Shown: positions 34,984 to 44,220 of the stretch, in pieces
Layout of the letters: each line of letters begins with the position of its first letter
How positions within the stretch are numbered: the stretch's first letter is position 1
NCBI GenBank assembly: GCA_013360195.1
Contig: JABWCQ010000002.1
Location: forward strand, 1-62,931
Origin: a bacterium
GTDB taxonomy: Bacteria > Electryoneota > RPQS01
Direction: 5' to 3'
Length of the DNA stretch: 62,931 bases
Notes under the pieces: generated by a model
The model's input: the letters and a program-made list of their open reading frames with translations, nothing else
What the model was told of the DNA's origin: nothing
Databases searched by the model: none
Position numbers and translations under genes: made by a program

Positions 34984-36035
34984 AGAGTAGGGGATGGCGA
35001 ATGGCAACAAGTCTTGGTTTGTTGCTGGTAATACTTGTGGTGCTTGCCGGATTGGAGCTCTGGTCACGCTTGTTTCTAGAGGGAGCTGTCGTGCATGGAG
35101 CAAGACGGGAAGTTACCGTACGTATTCCGCAAGGTGCCACACTTGATGATATTTCGACAATCCTGTATCGGGAAGGTCTAATTGAACACCCGCGCCTGTT
35201 TGGAATTGCAGCTCGATTTCTTGGAGTGGACACAAAGCTGCAGGCGGGTACAATACGATTGGCGCTTGGCCAATCTTTGGTAGAGCTTATCCAGGCCTTA
35301 AGCAGAGCCAAGGCCGTTGGAATCCCGGTCACATTTCGGGAAGGACTCACGATTTATCAATATGCGGGGATCTTGGCCAGGGAGATTGGAATCGATTCTG
35401 CACAGTTTGTCAAGGCGGCGTTTGACACACGACTCCTTCTGAAACTCGGTGTTGACAGCCCTTCGTTTGAGGGTTACTTGTTTCCCGACACATATTTCTT
35501 CACGGGCAATGAAAGTCCGGAGCAGATTATCGAAAGAATGCTCGCGAACTTTCGTGTGCAACTCCCGCCTGACACCGATGAACGGCTGCTGGCTCTGGGT
35601 CTTTCGCTGAATGAGTTAATAGCTTTGGCTAGTATCGTGGAATGGGAGTGTCAAGTACAAAGTGAAGCGCGCATAATTTCATCAGTCTATCATAATCGGC
35701 TCCGGAAAGGCATGCTTCTTCAAGCGGACCCCACGGTTGGCTATGCACTTGGTAAAGGTCCATCCCGTCTTTACTACAGTGACTTGAGAGTCGATAGCCC
35801 TTACAACACATACATGTACCCGGGGCTGCCGCCGGGTGCAATCAATAACCCGGGGAAGAAGTCTATTGAGGCTGCGCTTCATCCTGCTTCCACATCGTAC
35901 TTGTTCTTCGTAGCCCAAGGCAATGGGTTGCACACGTTTAGCGGAACATTTGAAGAACATTTGCTCGCCAAGGAAAGACTGGATGATTTGCGACGCAACC
36001 AGGCATTGGAAGCAGATACTAGTTCTGGGGGCTAG
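34980..36035 (+). CDS. mltG: Endolytic murein transglycosylase MltG (YceG)
   Basis: It cleaves nascent glycan strands near the inner membrane and so ends their growth. One N-terminal helix (about residues 10-30), a LysM-like segment VTVRIPQGATLDDISTILYR, then the catalytic region ALASIVEWECQVQSEARIIS with the expected glutamate in VEWE, and RLRKGMLLQADPTVGYALG. C-terminal YNTYMYPGLPPGAINNPG completes the family pattern. 351 residues. Coupled to the upstream histidine kinase. Confidence 0.93.
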   Translation: MKSRGWRMATSLGLLLVILVVLAGLELWSRLFLEGAVVHGARREVTVRIPQGATLDDISTILYREGLIEHPRLFGIAARFLGVDTKLQAGTIRLALGQSLVELIQALSRAKAVGIPVTFREGLTIYQYAGILAREIGIDSAQFVKAAFDTRLLLKLGVDSPSFEGYLFPDTYFFTGNESPEQIIERMLANFRVQLPPDTDERLLALGLSLNELIALASIVEWECQVQSEARIISSVYHNRLRKGMLLQADPTVGYALGKGPSRLYYSDLRVDSPYNTYMYPGLPPGAINNPGKKSIEAALHPASTSYLFFVAQGNGLHTFSGTFEEHLLAKERLDDLRRNQALEADTSSGG

Positions 36036-36046
36036 AGAGTAGTTTT

Positions 36047-38257
36047 ATGTTGACAATGCATCAGGATTTCTTGAGCACATTGAACAACGAGCAGCGTAAT
36101 GCGGTGACGGTGGACACAGGACCGACACTCATTCTCGCGGGAGCAGGATCAGGAAAGACGAGGGTACTGGCGGGACGCGCTGTCCACTTAATTGAGCACT
36201 CACGAGTACCTGCAAGCTCAATTGCCGTGATGACGTTCACGAACAAAGCTGCACAGGAGTTAAGAGGCCGACTCGCCGAATATCTGTCGGGCAAACCGGA
36301 TCTACCTTGGGCCGGTACGTTTCATAGTTTTTGCGTACGCTTGATGAGGAGTTATTCTAATGCATGCGGAGTACCGCCAGACTTTTCCATATACGATGAA
36401 GAGGATAGCGTACGAGTTATATCAGAATTGATGCACGAGCGACAGTTGTCGAATGAAGGAGTTACCGCCCGCCAGGTCAAGAGTCTCATTTCCCGCATTA
36501 AGAATGGCGGCAAATTCGATCATCGAAACCCGATAGCGCGTTTGGCTGAGCAACTTCTGGAGTACTATCAGGAAAGACTAAGATCAGCGGCGGCATTTGA
36601 TTTTGACGACCTACTGTTGGTTCCACTGGAGTGCATGAAACAGAATGAAGCTTTTCGAACCCTTCTCCAGCATAAGTACGATCATCTCTTAATTGATGAA
36701 TTTCAGGACACAAATCAAGTCCAGTTTGAACTTGCCTGCCTCATTGCAAGTCCGCAGAACAATCTCTTTGCCGTGGGCGACGACGATCAGTCAATTTACA
36801 GCTGGCGTGGTGCAAACTACCGCAATCTTCTGGACTTTGGCAAAAAGCTTCCCGGCGCGCGGATACTAAGGCTGGAGCGGAACTATCGGTCTACGCAGCA
36901 AATTCTCGATGCGGCAAATGACATTATCTCAGCAAGCAGCCATCGTCATGATAAAAAACTGTGGACGGAGCGGATCTCAGGCGAAAAGGTAACGTTGAGA
37001 TCATACGGTAGGCCTGCCGACGAAGCGAATGAAATTATCGCGGAAATTGAGCACATTCGCCAAAAACAGGGACTAAGTCTAAGTAATTTTGCAATATTGT
37101 TCAGGACTAATGCTATCAGCCGTTACTTTGAAGAGGTCCTTGTACAGCACAGAGTGCCCTACACTGTAGTTGGTGGTTTGAAGTTCTATGAGCGTAAGGA
37201 GGTCAAGGATTTGATTGCTTACCTTCGAGTGATTTCAAATCCGTATGATGAACAGGCTTGGACGCGCGTTTTGCGCGAGCTTGCGCCGGGGGTTGGTCAA
37301 ACTTCCATCGACAAGTTGATTGGTTCATGCAGAGGGAGTTCACTGGGCTGCTCAGCCTTGCTTGATGTGTCATGGGTGGTTTCGACGTTAAGTGGTTCGC
37401 CCCGTGCAAAGGCACAGGAATTCATTGCCAGGATTGTCGAACTTCGGGCAATAAGTGAATCGTTGAAGCTCTCTGAAGTAGTCGATAAGGCTTTGGTAGC
37501 AAGCGGTATGGAAACGCGCTATTCTGAACTTGAAGACCAAGATTCACGCGATCGACTTGAAAATCTTCGGCAGTTTCAGACCGGTGCATGGGAGCGTTCG
37601 CAACAGATGCCGGAACTTACTTTATCAGAGTTTCTCTCTGATTTAGCACTGGTTTCAGATATCGACGAGTTGGAGTCGAATTCAGACAGATTGCCTTTGA
37701 TGACCATTCACTCAGCAAAGGGACTTGAATTTTCAGTTGTGTTTGTCGTTGGAGTGGAGGAGAATATTATTCCGCACAGCAGAAGCATGGAGTCCAGTGA
37801 AGCAATAGATGAAGAACGCCGGCTGCTGTATGTCGCCATGACCCGGGCAAAGGACAGATTATACCTTTCGTATTCAGAGGCTCGTCCGATAAACGGCAGG
37901 CTCGAGTACCAATTGCCGTCCAGATTTCTGTCAGATATTGATCCCACACGTTTGAGGGGTGCTGGGGTTCCATCCCGATCGTCTTTTCGATATGTTTCGA
38001 CCGATGAAGAGCGCGCAATCAGCTATTCCGTTCCCCGTACTTCACGAACTCTTGAGAGACAATCGAGTCTTAGAGGTAGTGTGAAATCTTCCATCGAGTT
38101 TCGCATCGGGGATGTTGTTGAGCACGCAGAATTCGGAATCGGCACTGTTACCGCAAAGTCAGGAGACCTGGATTCACTGAAAGTGCGGGTAGCCTTTAGC
38201 GGCTACGGTTCAAAATTGTTAGCTGTCAAATTCGCAAACTTGAAGAAATTGTCGTGA
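36047..38257 (+). CDS. UvrD/PcrA superfamily 1A DNA helicase
   Basis: An ATP-driven 3'-5' helicase for nucleotide excision and mismatch repair, and for clearing recombination intermediates. Walker A is ILAGAGSGKTRVLAGRA; further motifs are AVMTFTNKAAQELRGR, LLIDEFQDTNQVQFE, FAVGDDDQSIYSWRGA, LMTIHSAKGLEFSVVFVVG and LLYVAMTRAKDRLYLS. A C-terminal Tudor-like PcrA domain (GDVVEHAEFGIGTVTA) ends the 736-residue protein. This tail favours PcrA/UvrD over Rep. Confidence 0.94.
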   Translation: MLTMHQDFLSTLNNEQRNAVTVDTGPTLILAGAGSGKTRVLAGRAVHLIEHSRVPASSIAVMTFTNKAAQELRGRLAEYLSGKPDLPWAGTFHSFCVRLMRSYSNACGVPPDFSIYDEEDSVRVISELMHERQLSNEGVTARQVKSLISRIKNGGKFDHRNPIARLAEQLLEYYQERLRSAAAFDFDDLLLVPLECMKQNEAFRTLLQHKYDHLLIDEFQDTNQVQFELACLIASPQNNLFAVGDDDQSIYSWRGANYRNLLDFGKKLPGARILRLERNYRSTQQILDAANDIISASSHRHDKKLWTERISGEKVTLRSYGRPADEANEIIAEIEHIRQKQGLSLSNFAILFRTNAISRYFEEVLVQHRVPYTVVGGLKFYERKEVKDLIAYLRVISNPYDEQAWTRVLRELAPGVGQTSIDKLIGSCRGSSLGCSALLDVSWVVSTLSGSPRAKAQEFIARIVELRAISESLKLSEVVDKALVASGMETRYSELEDQDSRDRLENLRQFQTGAWERSQQMPELTLSEFLSDLALVSDIDELESNSDRLPLMTIHSAKGLEFSVVFVVGVEENIIPHSRSMESSEAIDEERRLLYVAMTRAKDRLYLSYSEARPINGRLEYQLPSRFLSDIDPTRLRGAGVPSRSSFRYVSTDEERAISYSVPRTSRTLERQSSLRGSVKSSIEFRIGDVVEHAEFGIGTVTAKSGDLDSLKVRVAFSGYGSKLLAVKFANLKKLS

Positions 38258-39105
38258 TTACAGAACAACTTGAAATCATTAGATTGGCATTGGAAGAGGA
38301 TCTGGCTAGCGGAGTTGATGTTACGACGGACTGGCTGGTTGAGACTTCTCTCGTGGGAGAAGCATGGATTGAAGCGCGCGAAAACGCCTATATTTCTGGC
38401 TTGAATACCGTGAAGGAGGTCTTTGCAGCGATAGATCCTGAAGTCGTCGTCACGCCTCTTTGTGAAGACGGCGCGAAAGTAAGACCTTTGAATCGTGTTG
38501 TGTCGATTTTTGGCAAAGCGTCCTCAATACTAAAGGCGGAACGAACAGCCCTTAACTTTCTCACACACTTATCAGGTGTCGCAACCAGAACAGCTGAGCT
38601 TGTCGAAATTGCACGGCCGTATGGCACGAAAGTGTGGTGCACGCGCAAGACCACGCCGGGGCTAAGAAGGCTGGAAATTGAAGCAGTGAGGGCAGGCGGT
38701 GGTGACACCTATCGCGACAGTCTCTACTCTAAGATTTTGATTAAGGACAATCACTTAAGCATCATCGGCGGGATAGAGTCATTGGCTAAGAGATTGGAGG
38801 GAGATCTTGATGCGGAGATGAACTTGAGGGAGGGAAAGATCGAGGTTGCAAGTCTTTATGAACTCGATGTCGCTGTCCGAATGGGGTGGAAGAAGGTGTT
38901 GCTTGACAACTTTGCACCTGAGCAGGTGCGTGAAGCTGTGGAGAGGTACGCGAAAGACGTATCGCTCGAGGCTTCAGGCGGGATCCATTTGGGGAATATC
39001 AGAGAGTACGCGGCAACGGGTATCGAAGCGGTATCAGTAGGCGAGTTGACACACTCAGTTGACTCCATAGACTTTGCATTAGAAGTAGACTGGTCAGTGA
39101 ACTAG
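38254..39105 (+). CDS. nadC: Nicotinate-nucleotide pyrophosphorylase (carboxylating)
   Basis: It converts quinolinate and PRPP to NaMN in NAD synthesis. Visible motifs are LEEDLASGVDVTTDWLV, LNFLTHLSGVATRTAELVEI, VWCTRKTTPGLRRLEIEAVR, ILIKDNHLSIIGG and VLLDNFAPEQVREAV, with SLEASGGIHLGNIREYAATG at the end. 283 residues. GTG start overlaps the helicase stop. nadA and nadB are not in the window. Confidence 0.95.
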   Translation: MITEQLEIIRLALEEDLASGVDVTTDWLVETSLVGEAWIEARENAYISGLNTVKEVFAAIDPEVVVTPLCEDGAKVRPLNRVVSIFGKASSILKAERTALNFLTHLSGVATRTAELVEIARPYGTKVWCTRKTTPGLRRLEIEAVRAGGGDTYRDSLYSKILIKDNHLSIIGGIESLAKRLEGDLDAEMNLREGKIEVASLYELDVAVRMGWKKVLLDNFAPEQVREAVERYAKDVSLEASGGIHLGNIREYAATGIEAVSVGELTHSVDSIDFALEVDWSVN

Positions 39106-39109
39106 GACA

Positions 39110-40066
39110 GTGGCTGAATTCAGAATAGACCCGTTACGAGGACATACTGTTCTAATAAACGGCCAGCGTGGCGCTCGACCTTCCGAGTTTACGGTATCAA
39201 TCACGACACCGGACAACTCGAATTGCGCATTCTGCCGAGGAAACGAGCATATGACGCCTTCTGCTATCGAACAGGATAATGAAGGCAATTGGGACATGCG
39301 CCTATTCCCGAATCGCTTTCCTGCCGTCGAGAAGGACGCGAAGTGCAGCATTGAGTTCAACCTGGCCTTTGCTGCAGTTGGAAGTCACGAGGTTCTTGTG
39401 GAGACAGCTGATCACTTCGCACAGGCGTTCGATTACAGTGTCACAAAATGGTTATCCATTTTTCAGCTATGGCAAAGGCGACTTAGGGCACTGTATCAAG
39501 TCCAAGGCACAGCATATGTACATATCTTTCGGAATCAAGGTTATCGAGGCGGTGCTACTTTAGTTCACCCGCATCAACAGATCGTTTCTCTGCCGGTCGT
39601 CCCGGATTACATTGAAAGACGAATCAGCAAGTCTGCATTTGATCAAGATGAAGGCTGTCAGCATTGCAGATGGGTTGCCTTCGAACGCGACAACAAGGTT
39701 AGAATTCTGGAGGAACGGTGTGACAGCATATTGTTGGTCGCTTTCGCGCCACGATTTTCATTCGAGATGCAAATCCTGTCAAGTCAGCATATGAGGTTTG
39801 ATGAGTTGAGCAACGAGCAGTTGCTTGCAGTTGCTGAAATGCTCAGTCGCTCACTCAAGGCGTTGGCAAGGTCAAATGACAATCCGGATTACAATCTAGT
39901 TCTATTCTCCACCCCTCCAAACCGGTACGATGCCAAGCTATGGGCTATTGATATCATTCCCAGAATAGGCACTCAGGCAGGTTTTGAATGGGGAACAGGC
40001 GTTCACATTGTGTCCATGCCTCCTGAAGAGGCTGCGAGAACTCTCCGAAGCCATTGGCCGGATTGA
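39110..40066 (+). CDS. Galactose-1-phosphate uridylyltransferase family (GalT)
   Basis: It transfers UMP between UDP-glucose and galactose-1-P. Zinc-site cysteines NCAFCRGNE and the active-site HPH motif (H153-P-H155 in GATLVHPHQQIVSLP) are present; H155 is the expected nucleophile. LAFAAVGSHEVLVETADH and TPPNRYDAKLWAIDIIPRIG fit the HIT-like fold. 318 residues. The family includes ADP-glucose phosphorylases, so the exact substrate is uncertain. No galK or galE is nearby. Confidence 0.85.
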   Translation: MAEFRIDPLRGHTVLINGQRGARPSEFTVSITTPDNSNCAFCRGNEHMTPSAIEQDNEGNWDMRLFPNRFPAVEKDAKCSIEFNLAFAAVGSHEVLVETADHFAQAFDYSVTKWLSIFQLWQRRLRALYQVQGTAYVHIFRNQGYRGGATLVHPHQQIVSLPVVPDYIERRISKSAFDQDEGCQHCRWVAFERDNKVRILEERCDSILLVAFAPRFSFEMQILSSQHMRFDELSNEQLLAVAEMLSRSLKALARSNDNPDYNLVLFSTPPNRYDAKLWAIDIIPRIGTQAGFEWGTGVHIVSMPPEEAARTLRSHWPD

Positions 40067-40130
40067 AGCAAAATAATACAAAACAATAAGTTACAATTAA
40101 GTACATAACATTTGCGGTACTCGGGAAGCC

Positions 40131-40159
40131 TTGACATTTTGGTCGTCATCCATTAAATT
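40131..40159 (+). promoter_or_regulatory. Sigma-70-type promoter for the rplM-rpsI operon
   Basis: TTGACA (40131-40136), 17-base spacer, TAAATT (40154-40159). Directly upstream (40069-40120) is a very A/T-rich stretch that could act as an UP element, as expected for a ribosomal-protein operon. The 5' leader would be ~25 bases with AAAGGA before the ATG. Confidence 0.8.
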
Positions 40160-40190
40160 TCAAGACTTTGCACGTAAAGGATAAACATAA

Positions 40191-40619
40191 ATGACAACTT
40201 TCTTAGCTCGAAACGAGACGACTGAGCGCGGTTGGGTGGTGGTGGATGCCACAGACCAGGTGCTTGGCCGTCTTAGCACACGTATCGCGTCAATTTTGCG
40301 CGGCAAGAACAAGCCAACTTTTACCCCACATGTTGACACAGGTGATTTTGTCGTAGTCATCAACGCAGACAAAATTCGTGTGACAGGCAAGAAATGGGAA
40401 GACAAGATATACTTCTCGCATTCGCGTTATCCCGGCAGCGGTACGTACACACCTCTGCGCAAGCTTGCGGAGAAGCATCCTGAACGCGTTATTTTCGAAT
40501 CTGTTAAGGGAATGCTTCCTCGAACCCGCTTGGGCAGAAAACAATTGGGGAAGCTCAAAATCTACGCTGGAGCCTCGCATCCGCACGAAGCGCAGCAGCC
40601 CTCTGGGATCAAGTTTTAA
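40191..40619 (+). CDS. rplM: 50S ribosomal protein L13
   Basis: An early-assembling large-subunit protein. Signatures: GWVVVDATDQVLGRLSTRIA at the start, PTFTPHVDTGDFVVVINADK in the middle, and VKGMLPRTRLGRKQLGKLKI then GASHPHEAQQP at the end. 142 residues, the normal size. A consensus promoter and AAAGGA Shine-Dalgarno precede it. Followed 13 bases later by rpsI, the standard pair. Confidence 0.97.
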   Translation: MTTFLARNETTERGWVVVDATDQVLGRLSTRIASILRGKNKPTFTPHVDTGDFVVVINADKIRVTGKKWEDKIYFSHSRYPGSGTYTPLRKLAEKHPERVIFESVKGMLPRTRLGRKQLGKLKIYAGASHPHEAQQPSGIKF

Positions 40620-40632
40620 ATCACGATAGACC

Positions 40633-41025
40633 ATGAAAGACTCACGAATATACGCGACCGGACGCCGCAAGACGGCAATTGCCCGTGTCTGGCTTGCCCC
40701 TGGAACGGGGAAAATTTCAGTTAACGGAAAAGACGTACTCGGCTATTTCAAGCGTGACGTTCTGCAAATGCTTATTGAACGTCCATTGACTGTTACCGAG
40801 ACGATGGGCAAGGTGGACATTCATGCAACTGTCAAGGGCGGTGGCAAGTCCGGTCAGGCAGGAGCCTTCAGACTAGGGATTTCCCGCGCGCTGACCGTTC
40901 TTGATGAGGCTCATCGCGCGGTACTGCGGGCGAATGATCTGATGACACGCGATCCGCGTGAGAAGGAACGGAAGAAGTACGGAAAGCCTGGCGCTCGTAA
41001 GAGTTTCCAATTCTCAAAGCGTTAA
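40633..41025 (+). CDS. rpsI: 30S ribosomal protein S9
   Basis: A head protein of the small subunit whose C-terminal tail reaches the P-site tRNA. IYATGRRKTAIARVWLAPGT, GGGKSGQAGAFRLGISRAL and the basic end RDPREKERKKYGKPGARKSF with terminal FSKR are diagnostic. 130 residues. No strong Shine-Dalgarno, so translation is probably coupled to rplM. Confidence 0.97.
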   Translation: MKDSRIYATGRRKTAIARVWLAPGTGKISVNGKDVLGYFKRDVLQMLIERPLTVTETMGKVDIHATVKGGGKSGQAGAFRLGISRALTVLDEAHRAVLRANDLMTRDPREKERKKYGKPGARKSFQFSKR

Positions 41026-41147
41026 GAAATCAGCAGGATCTCCTGCTATAAACTCTCACTTGGCCTGATCTGACTGTGGGTGTTCCGATCCGGAATTACA
41101 GAAAGAACTGACGGCTGGGTAGGACCAACCCCAACTAAGGAGCCTTC

Positions 41148-42011
41148 ATGTCTCGTGTTACATTGCAGCAATTGCTGCTTGCAGGTGCCCATTTCGGGCA
41201 CTTAACCCGCCGCTGGCATCCCAAGATGGCACCGTATATCCTGATGGATAAGAACGGTATACACTTGGTCGACCTCCGCCAAACACAATCCTTATTAGAG
41301 CGAGCCTGTGCCGCTGTATCAGAAGTCGCAGCCAATGGACAGCAAATACTCTTGGTGGGGACCAAGAGCCAGGCCAGAGAAGCGATATCGGTAGAAGGCA
41401 AGCGCGCCCAGACTCCGTTTGTGGTAGAGCGCTGGCTTGGCGGCATGCTCACCAATTTCGCCACGATTCGTCAGGGTATCAAGACCCTCGAGAGCATCGA
41501 GAAAATGATGACGGACGGTACGTTTGAGAAGATCTCGAAGAAAGAGAGACTGACCAAGCAGCGTCAGCATGCAAAGATGATTCATACTCTGGGCGGTATT
41601 CGTGACATGCGTCATTTGCCGGGGGCAATCTTTGTCGTCGATATTATTCGTGAGAAAATCGCGGTTGCGGAGGCCCGTCGATTGGGAATACCTGTTGTCG
41701 CGATTTGTGATACCAATGTTGATCCAAGCTTAGTCGACTTTCCCATTCCTGCCAACGACGATGCGTTCAAGTCAATTGCTCTGATAACTCGAGCGATTGC
41801 CGAATCTGTCATTGAAGGCACCGCTCGGTACCGGGCAAACGCGGACCTTCGTCAAGCACAAGCTGATATAGAAGCGCGTGAGGCAGAAGCTACGGGTGAA
41901 GCACGAATTCGTGAACGTGAGCGTGGCCGGGGCGGCGATCAGGGAGCTGAGTTGCGTCGTAGAAGAGTAAGACGTCCGCATGACGAGGCCAAGCCGACAG
42001 GCGGTCAGTAA
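41148..42011 (+). CDS. rpsB: 30S ribosomal protein S2 with charged C-terminal extension
   Basis: S2 joins head and body of the small subunit and helps recruit S1. LLLAGAHFGHLTRRWHPKMA, HLVDLRQTQSLLERAC, ERWLGGMLTNFATIRQGI and VVAICDTNVDPSLVDFPIPA are conserved. After about residue 235 the sequence becomes highly charged and repetitive (REAEATGEARIRERERGRGG, then LRRRRVRRPHDEA), making it 287 residues against the usual ~240-260. AAGGAG precedes the ATG by six bases. The 122-base gap before it contains a small palindrome AGCAGGATCTCCTGCT (41032-41047) that may be part of a regulatory leader. Confidence 0.96.
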   Translation: MSRVTLQQLLLAGAHFGHLTRRWHPKMAPYILMDKNGIHLVDLRQTQSLLERACAAVSEVAANGQQILLVGTKSQAREAISVEGKRAQTPFVVERWLGGMLTNFATIRQGIKTLESIEKMMTDGTFEKISKKERLTKQRQHAKMIHTLGGIRDMRHLPGAIFVVDIIREKIAVAEARRLGIPVVAICDTNVDPSLVDFPIPANDDAFKSIALITRAIAESVIEGTARYRANADLRQAQADIEAREAEATGEARIRERERGRGGDQGAELRRRRVRRPHDEAKPTGGQ

Positions 42012-42040
42012 ATTCAATTTTTACCTAATGGAGATAGACA

Positions 42041-42916
42041 GTGTCTGAAGTAATGATTAATGCCGCCGACGTTGCGATGTTGCGTCGAGAAACCGGCGCC
42101 GGCATGATGGACTGTAAGAAGGCCTTGGCCGAAGCCAACGGTGACCGCGACAAGGCACTTGAAATCCTGCGAAAGAAGGGCCAGGCTGCTGCAGAGAAGC
42201 GAGCGGAACGATCTGCTGAGGAGGGGGTAGTTGCAGTTGTTACATCGTCAGATGGTAAGAGTGCTGCAATGGCCGAAGTACGCTCTGAAACCGACTTTGT
42301 CGCCCGTAATGATGAGTTCAAGCAGTTTGCGACCGACATCGCAACCCTGGTGCTGAACTGGAAGGACGCAGATGGCAAGTCGTTGGACGACCTGAAGAAG
42401 TTGCCATTTGGCGGATCTGATGTGGGATCGAGCCTTACTGCTCTCATTGGCAAGATTGGCGAAAAGCTCGAGATTGCACGCTTTGGACGAATTGAATTGA
42501 CAGACGGCTACGTCGGGAACTACCTACATTCTGACAACAAACTTGGCGTCCTGGTAGCCTTGAGCGGCGTGGATGGATCCAGGAACGAAATACAGACTCT
42601 GGGACGAGATCTAGCTATGCAGGTGGCAGCATCCGCACCTGATTTCCTGACGCGTGAGCAGGTTCCTGCCGACAAGATAAGTGCGGAGATGGAACTCGAG
42701 AAGGATCGTGCAAGATCAGAAGGAAAGCCTGAGCCGGCCGTTGCCAAAATTGCTGAAGGCCGTGTTAACAAGTGGTTGGCAGGCATTGTCCTGCTTGAGC
42801 AGCCATTTATCAAAGAGCCGAAACAGACAGTCAAGGATGTTATCGCTGCAGCGGAAAAGGCAGTCGGCAAACCGATAGCAGTCAAGTCGTATTTGAGATT
42901 CCGGGTAGGCGCCTGA
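42041..42916 (+). CDS. tsf: Elongation factor Ts
   Basis: It releases GDP from EF-Tu. N-terminal UBA-like LRRETGAGMMDCKKALAEAN, core SETDFVARNDEFKQFATDIA and the C-terminal VNKWLAGIVLLEQPFIKEP are typical. 291 residues. I keep the GTG at 42041 (GGAGA six bases upstream); an ATG four codons in (42053) is an alternative. Standard rpsB-tsf-pyrH-frr order. Confidence 0.96.
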   Translation: MSEVMINAADVAMLRRETGAGMMDCKKALAEANGDRDKALEILRKKGQAAAEKRAERSAEEGVVAVVTSSDGKSAAMAEVRSETDFVARNDEFKQFATDIATLVLNWKDADGKSLDDLKKLPFGGSDVGSSLTALIGKIGEKLEIARFGRIELTDGYVGNYLHSDNKLGVLVALSGVDGSRNEIQTLGRDLAMQVAASAPDFLTREQVPADKISAEMELEKDRARSEGKPEPAVAKIAEGRVNKWLAGIVLLEQPFIKEPKQTVKDVIAAAEKAVGKPIAVKSYLRFRVGA

Positions 42917-43648
42917 TTGAGCGGCGAGCTTAGATACCATCGCGTGCTGTTAAAGCTTTCGGGCGAAGCACTTTCAGGCGAAGGAGCTTACGGCATTGAC
43001 CCTGCGACCATGAATGCGATGGCAGAAGAGGTCGCTGAGGCTACAAGGCTCGGAGTTGAGATCGGTATCGTGATTGGGGGCGGAAACATATTCCGCGGTC
43101 TTAAAGGTGCTGCATCGGGAATGGACAGGGTGTCCGCAGACCAGATGGGAATGTTGGCGACTGTAATCAACAGCCTCGCCGTTCAGGATGCTCTTGAGAA
43201 GCTTGGGGTTACTACTCGTGTACAGTCTGCGATTCCCCTACAGACTGTCGCAGAGCCGTTCATACGACGCCGCGCGATGCGGCATTTGGAGAAAGGGCGC
43301 GTAGTGATTTTTGCAGCCGGCACGGGCAGTCCCTTTTTCACAACAGATACGGCCGCAGCCCTTCGCGCAAAAGAGATGCGCGCTGATGTACTCCTTAAGG
43401 GAACAAAAGTGGACGGCATATATACGGCTGATCCTGTGCTTGATAAGACGGCGACGAAATATGACAGAATTACCTACTTGGAATTCGTTGAACGTCAGCT
43501 GCGGGCTATTGACTCAACTGCCGTGACGTTTTGTATGGAGAACGGGATCCCTATTCAAGTCTTTAATTTCAAAATTCGCGGAAACCTATTGCGACTCCTA
43601 AAAGGAGAGCAAATCGGTACTTTAATCGCGAACCCAATTGCAGCATGA
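42917..43648 (+). CDS. pyrH: UMP kinase
   Basis: It phosphorylates UMP to UDP as a hexamer, regulated by GTP and UTP in most bacteria. [52 protein letters not shown] and [20 protein letters not shown] are the amino-acid-kinase-fold motifs. 243 residues. TTG start directly follows the tsf stop; the end overlaps frr by ATGA. Confidence 0.96.
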   Translation: MSGELRYHRVLLKLSGEALSGEGAYGIDPATMNAMAEEVAEATRLGVEIGIVIGGGNIFRGLKGAASGMDRVSADQMGMLATVINSLAVQDALEKLGVTTRVQSAIPLQTVAEPFIRRRAMRHLEKGRVVIFAAGTGSPFFTTDTAAALRAKEMRADVLLKGTKVDGIYTADPVLDKTATKYDRITYLEFVERQLRAIDSTAVTFCMENGIPIQVFNFKIRGNLLRLLKGEQIGTLIANPIAA

Positions 43649-44202
43649 TTAAGGAAATTATAGCAGATTGTGATCTGCGAATGAAACGATCGGTCGAGGT
43701 ATTGCGTCAAGAATTGACGAGGATTCGTACCGGCAAGGCGTCTATTGGACTGATCGAACCAATTCGAGCAGAGGCTTATGGTGCGGAGATGCCACTTTCA
43801 CAGATGGCCAATATTTCCACGCCGGATGCCAGGACAATTCTTATTCAGCCTTGGGACAAGAGCACACTACACTCGATCGAAAAGGCAATTCAGAAGTCAG
43901 ATTTGGGAATAAACCCAAGTAATGACGGCCAGCAGATTCGATTGACGCTCCCACCGTTGTCGGAGGAGCGCCGTAAGGAGCTTGTCAAAGTCGTAAAGAA
44001 GTATGTTGAGGATGCGAAAACCGCGGTCAGAAACGTGCGCCGCGATGCCAATGAGCACATAAAGAGGATTGAGAAGTCGCACGAGATTTCTGAAGACCAA
44101 TCGCGGGGTGCACAGGACGACATTCAGAAATTGACGGATAAGCATATCAAGGAGATGGAGCATCTCCTTGAACTCAAGGAAAAGGAAGTCATGGAAATCT
44201 GA
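43645..44202 (+). CDS. frr: Ribosome recycling factor
   Basis: With EF-G it splits post-termination ribosomes. [40 protein letters not shown] and [20 protein letters not shown] mark the family; the rest is a long helical bundle. 185 residues, exactly typical. It ends 18 bases before the heptose kinase gene. Confidence 0.96.
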   Translation: MIKEIIADCDLRMKRSVEVLRQELTRIRTGKASIGLIEPIRAEAYGAEMPLSQMANISTPDARTILIQPWDKSTLHSIEKAIQKSDLGINPSNDGQQIRLTLPPLSEERRKELVKVVKKYVEDAKTAVRNVRRDANEHIKRIEKSHEISEDQSRGAQDDIQKLTDKHIKEMEHLLELKEKEVMEI

Positions 44203-44220
44203 GTAAGTCTCAGAGCCGTT

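Noticed and set aside
40633-41147. Known S2 leader RNA motif before rpsB
   Set aside because: Only a short palindrome (41032-41047) is visible; I could not match it confidently to a described ribosomal leader.
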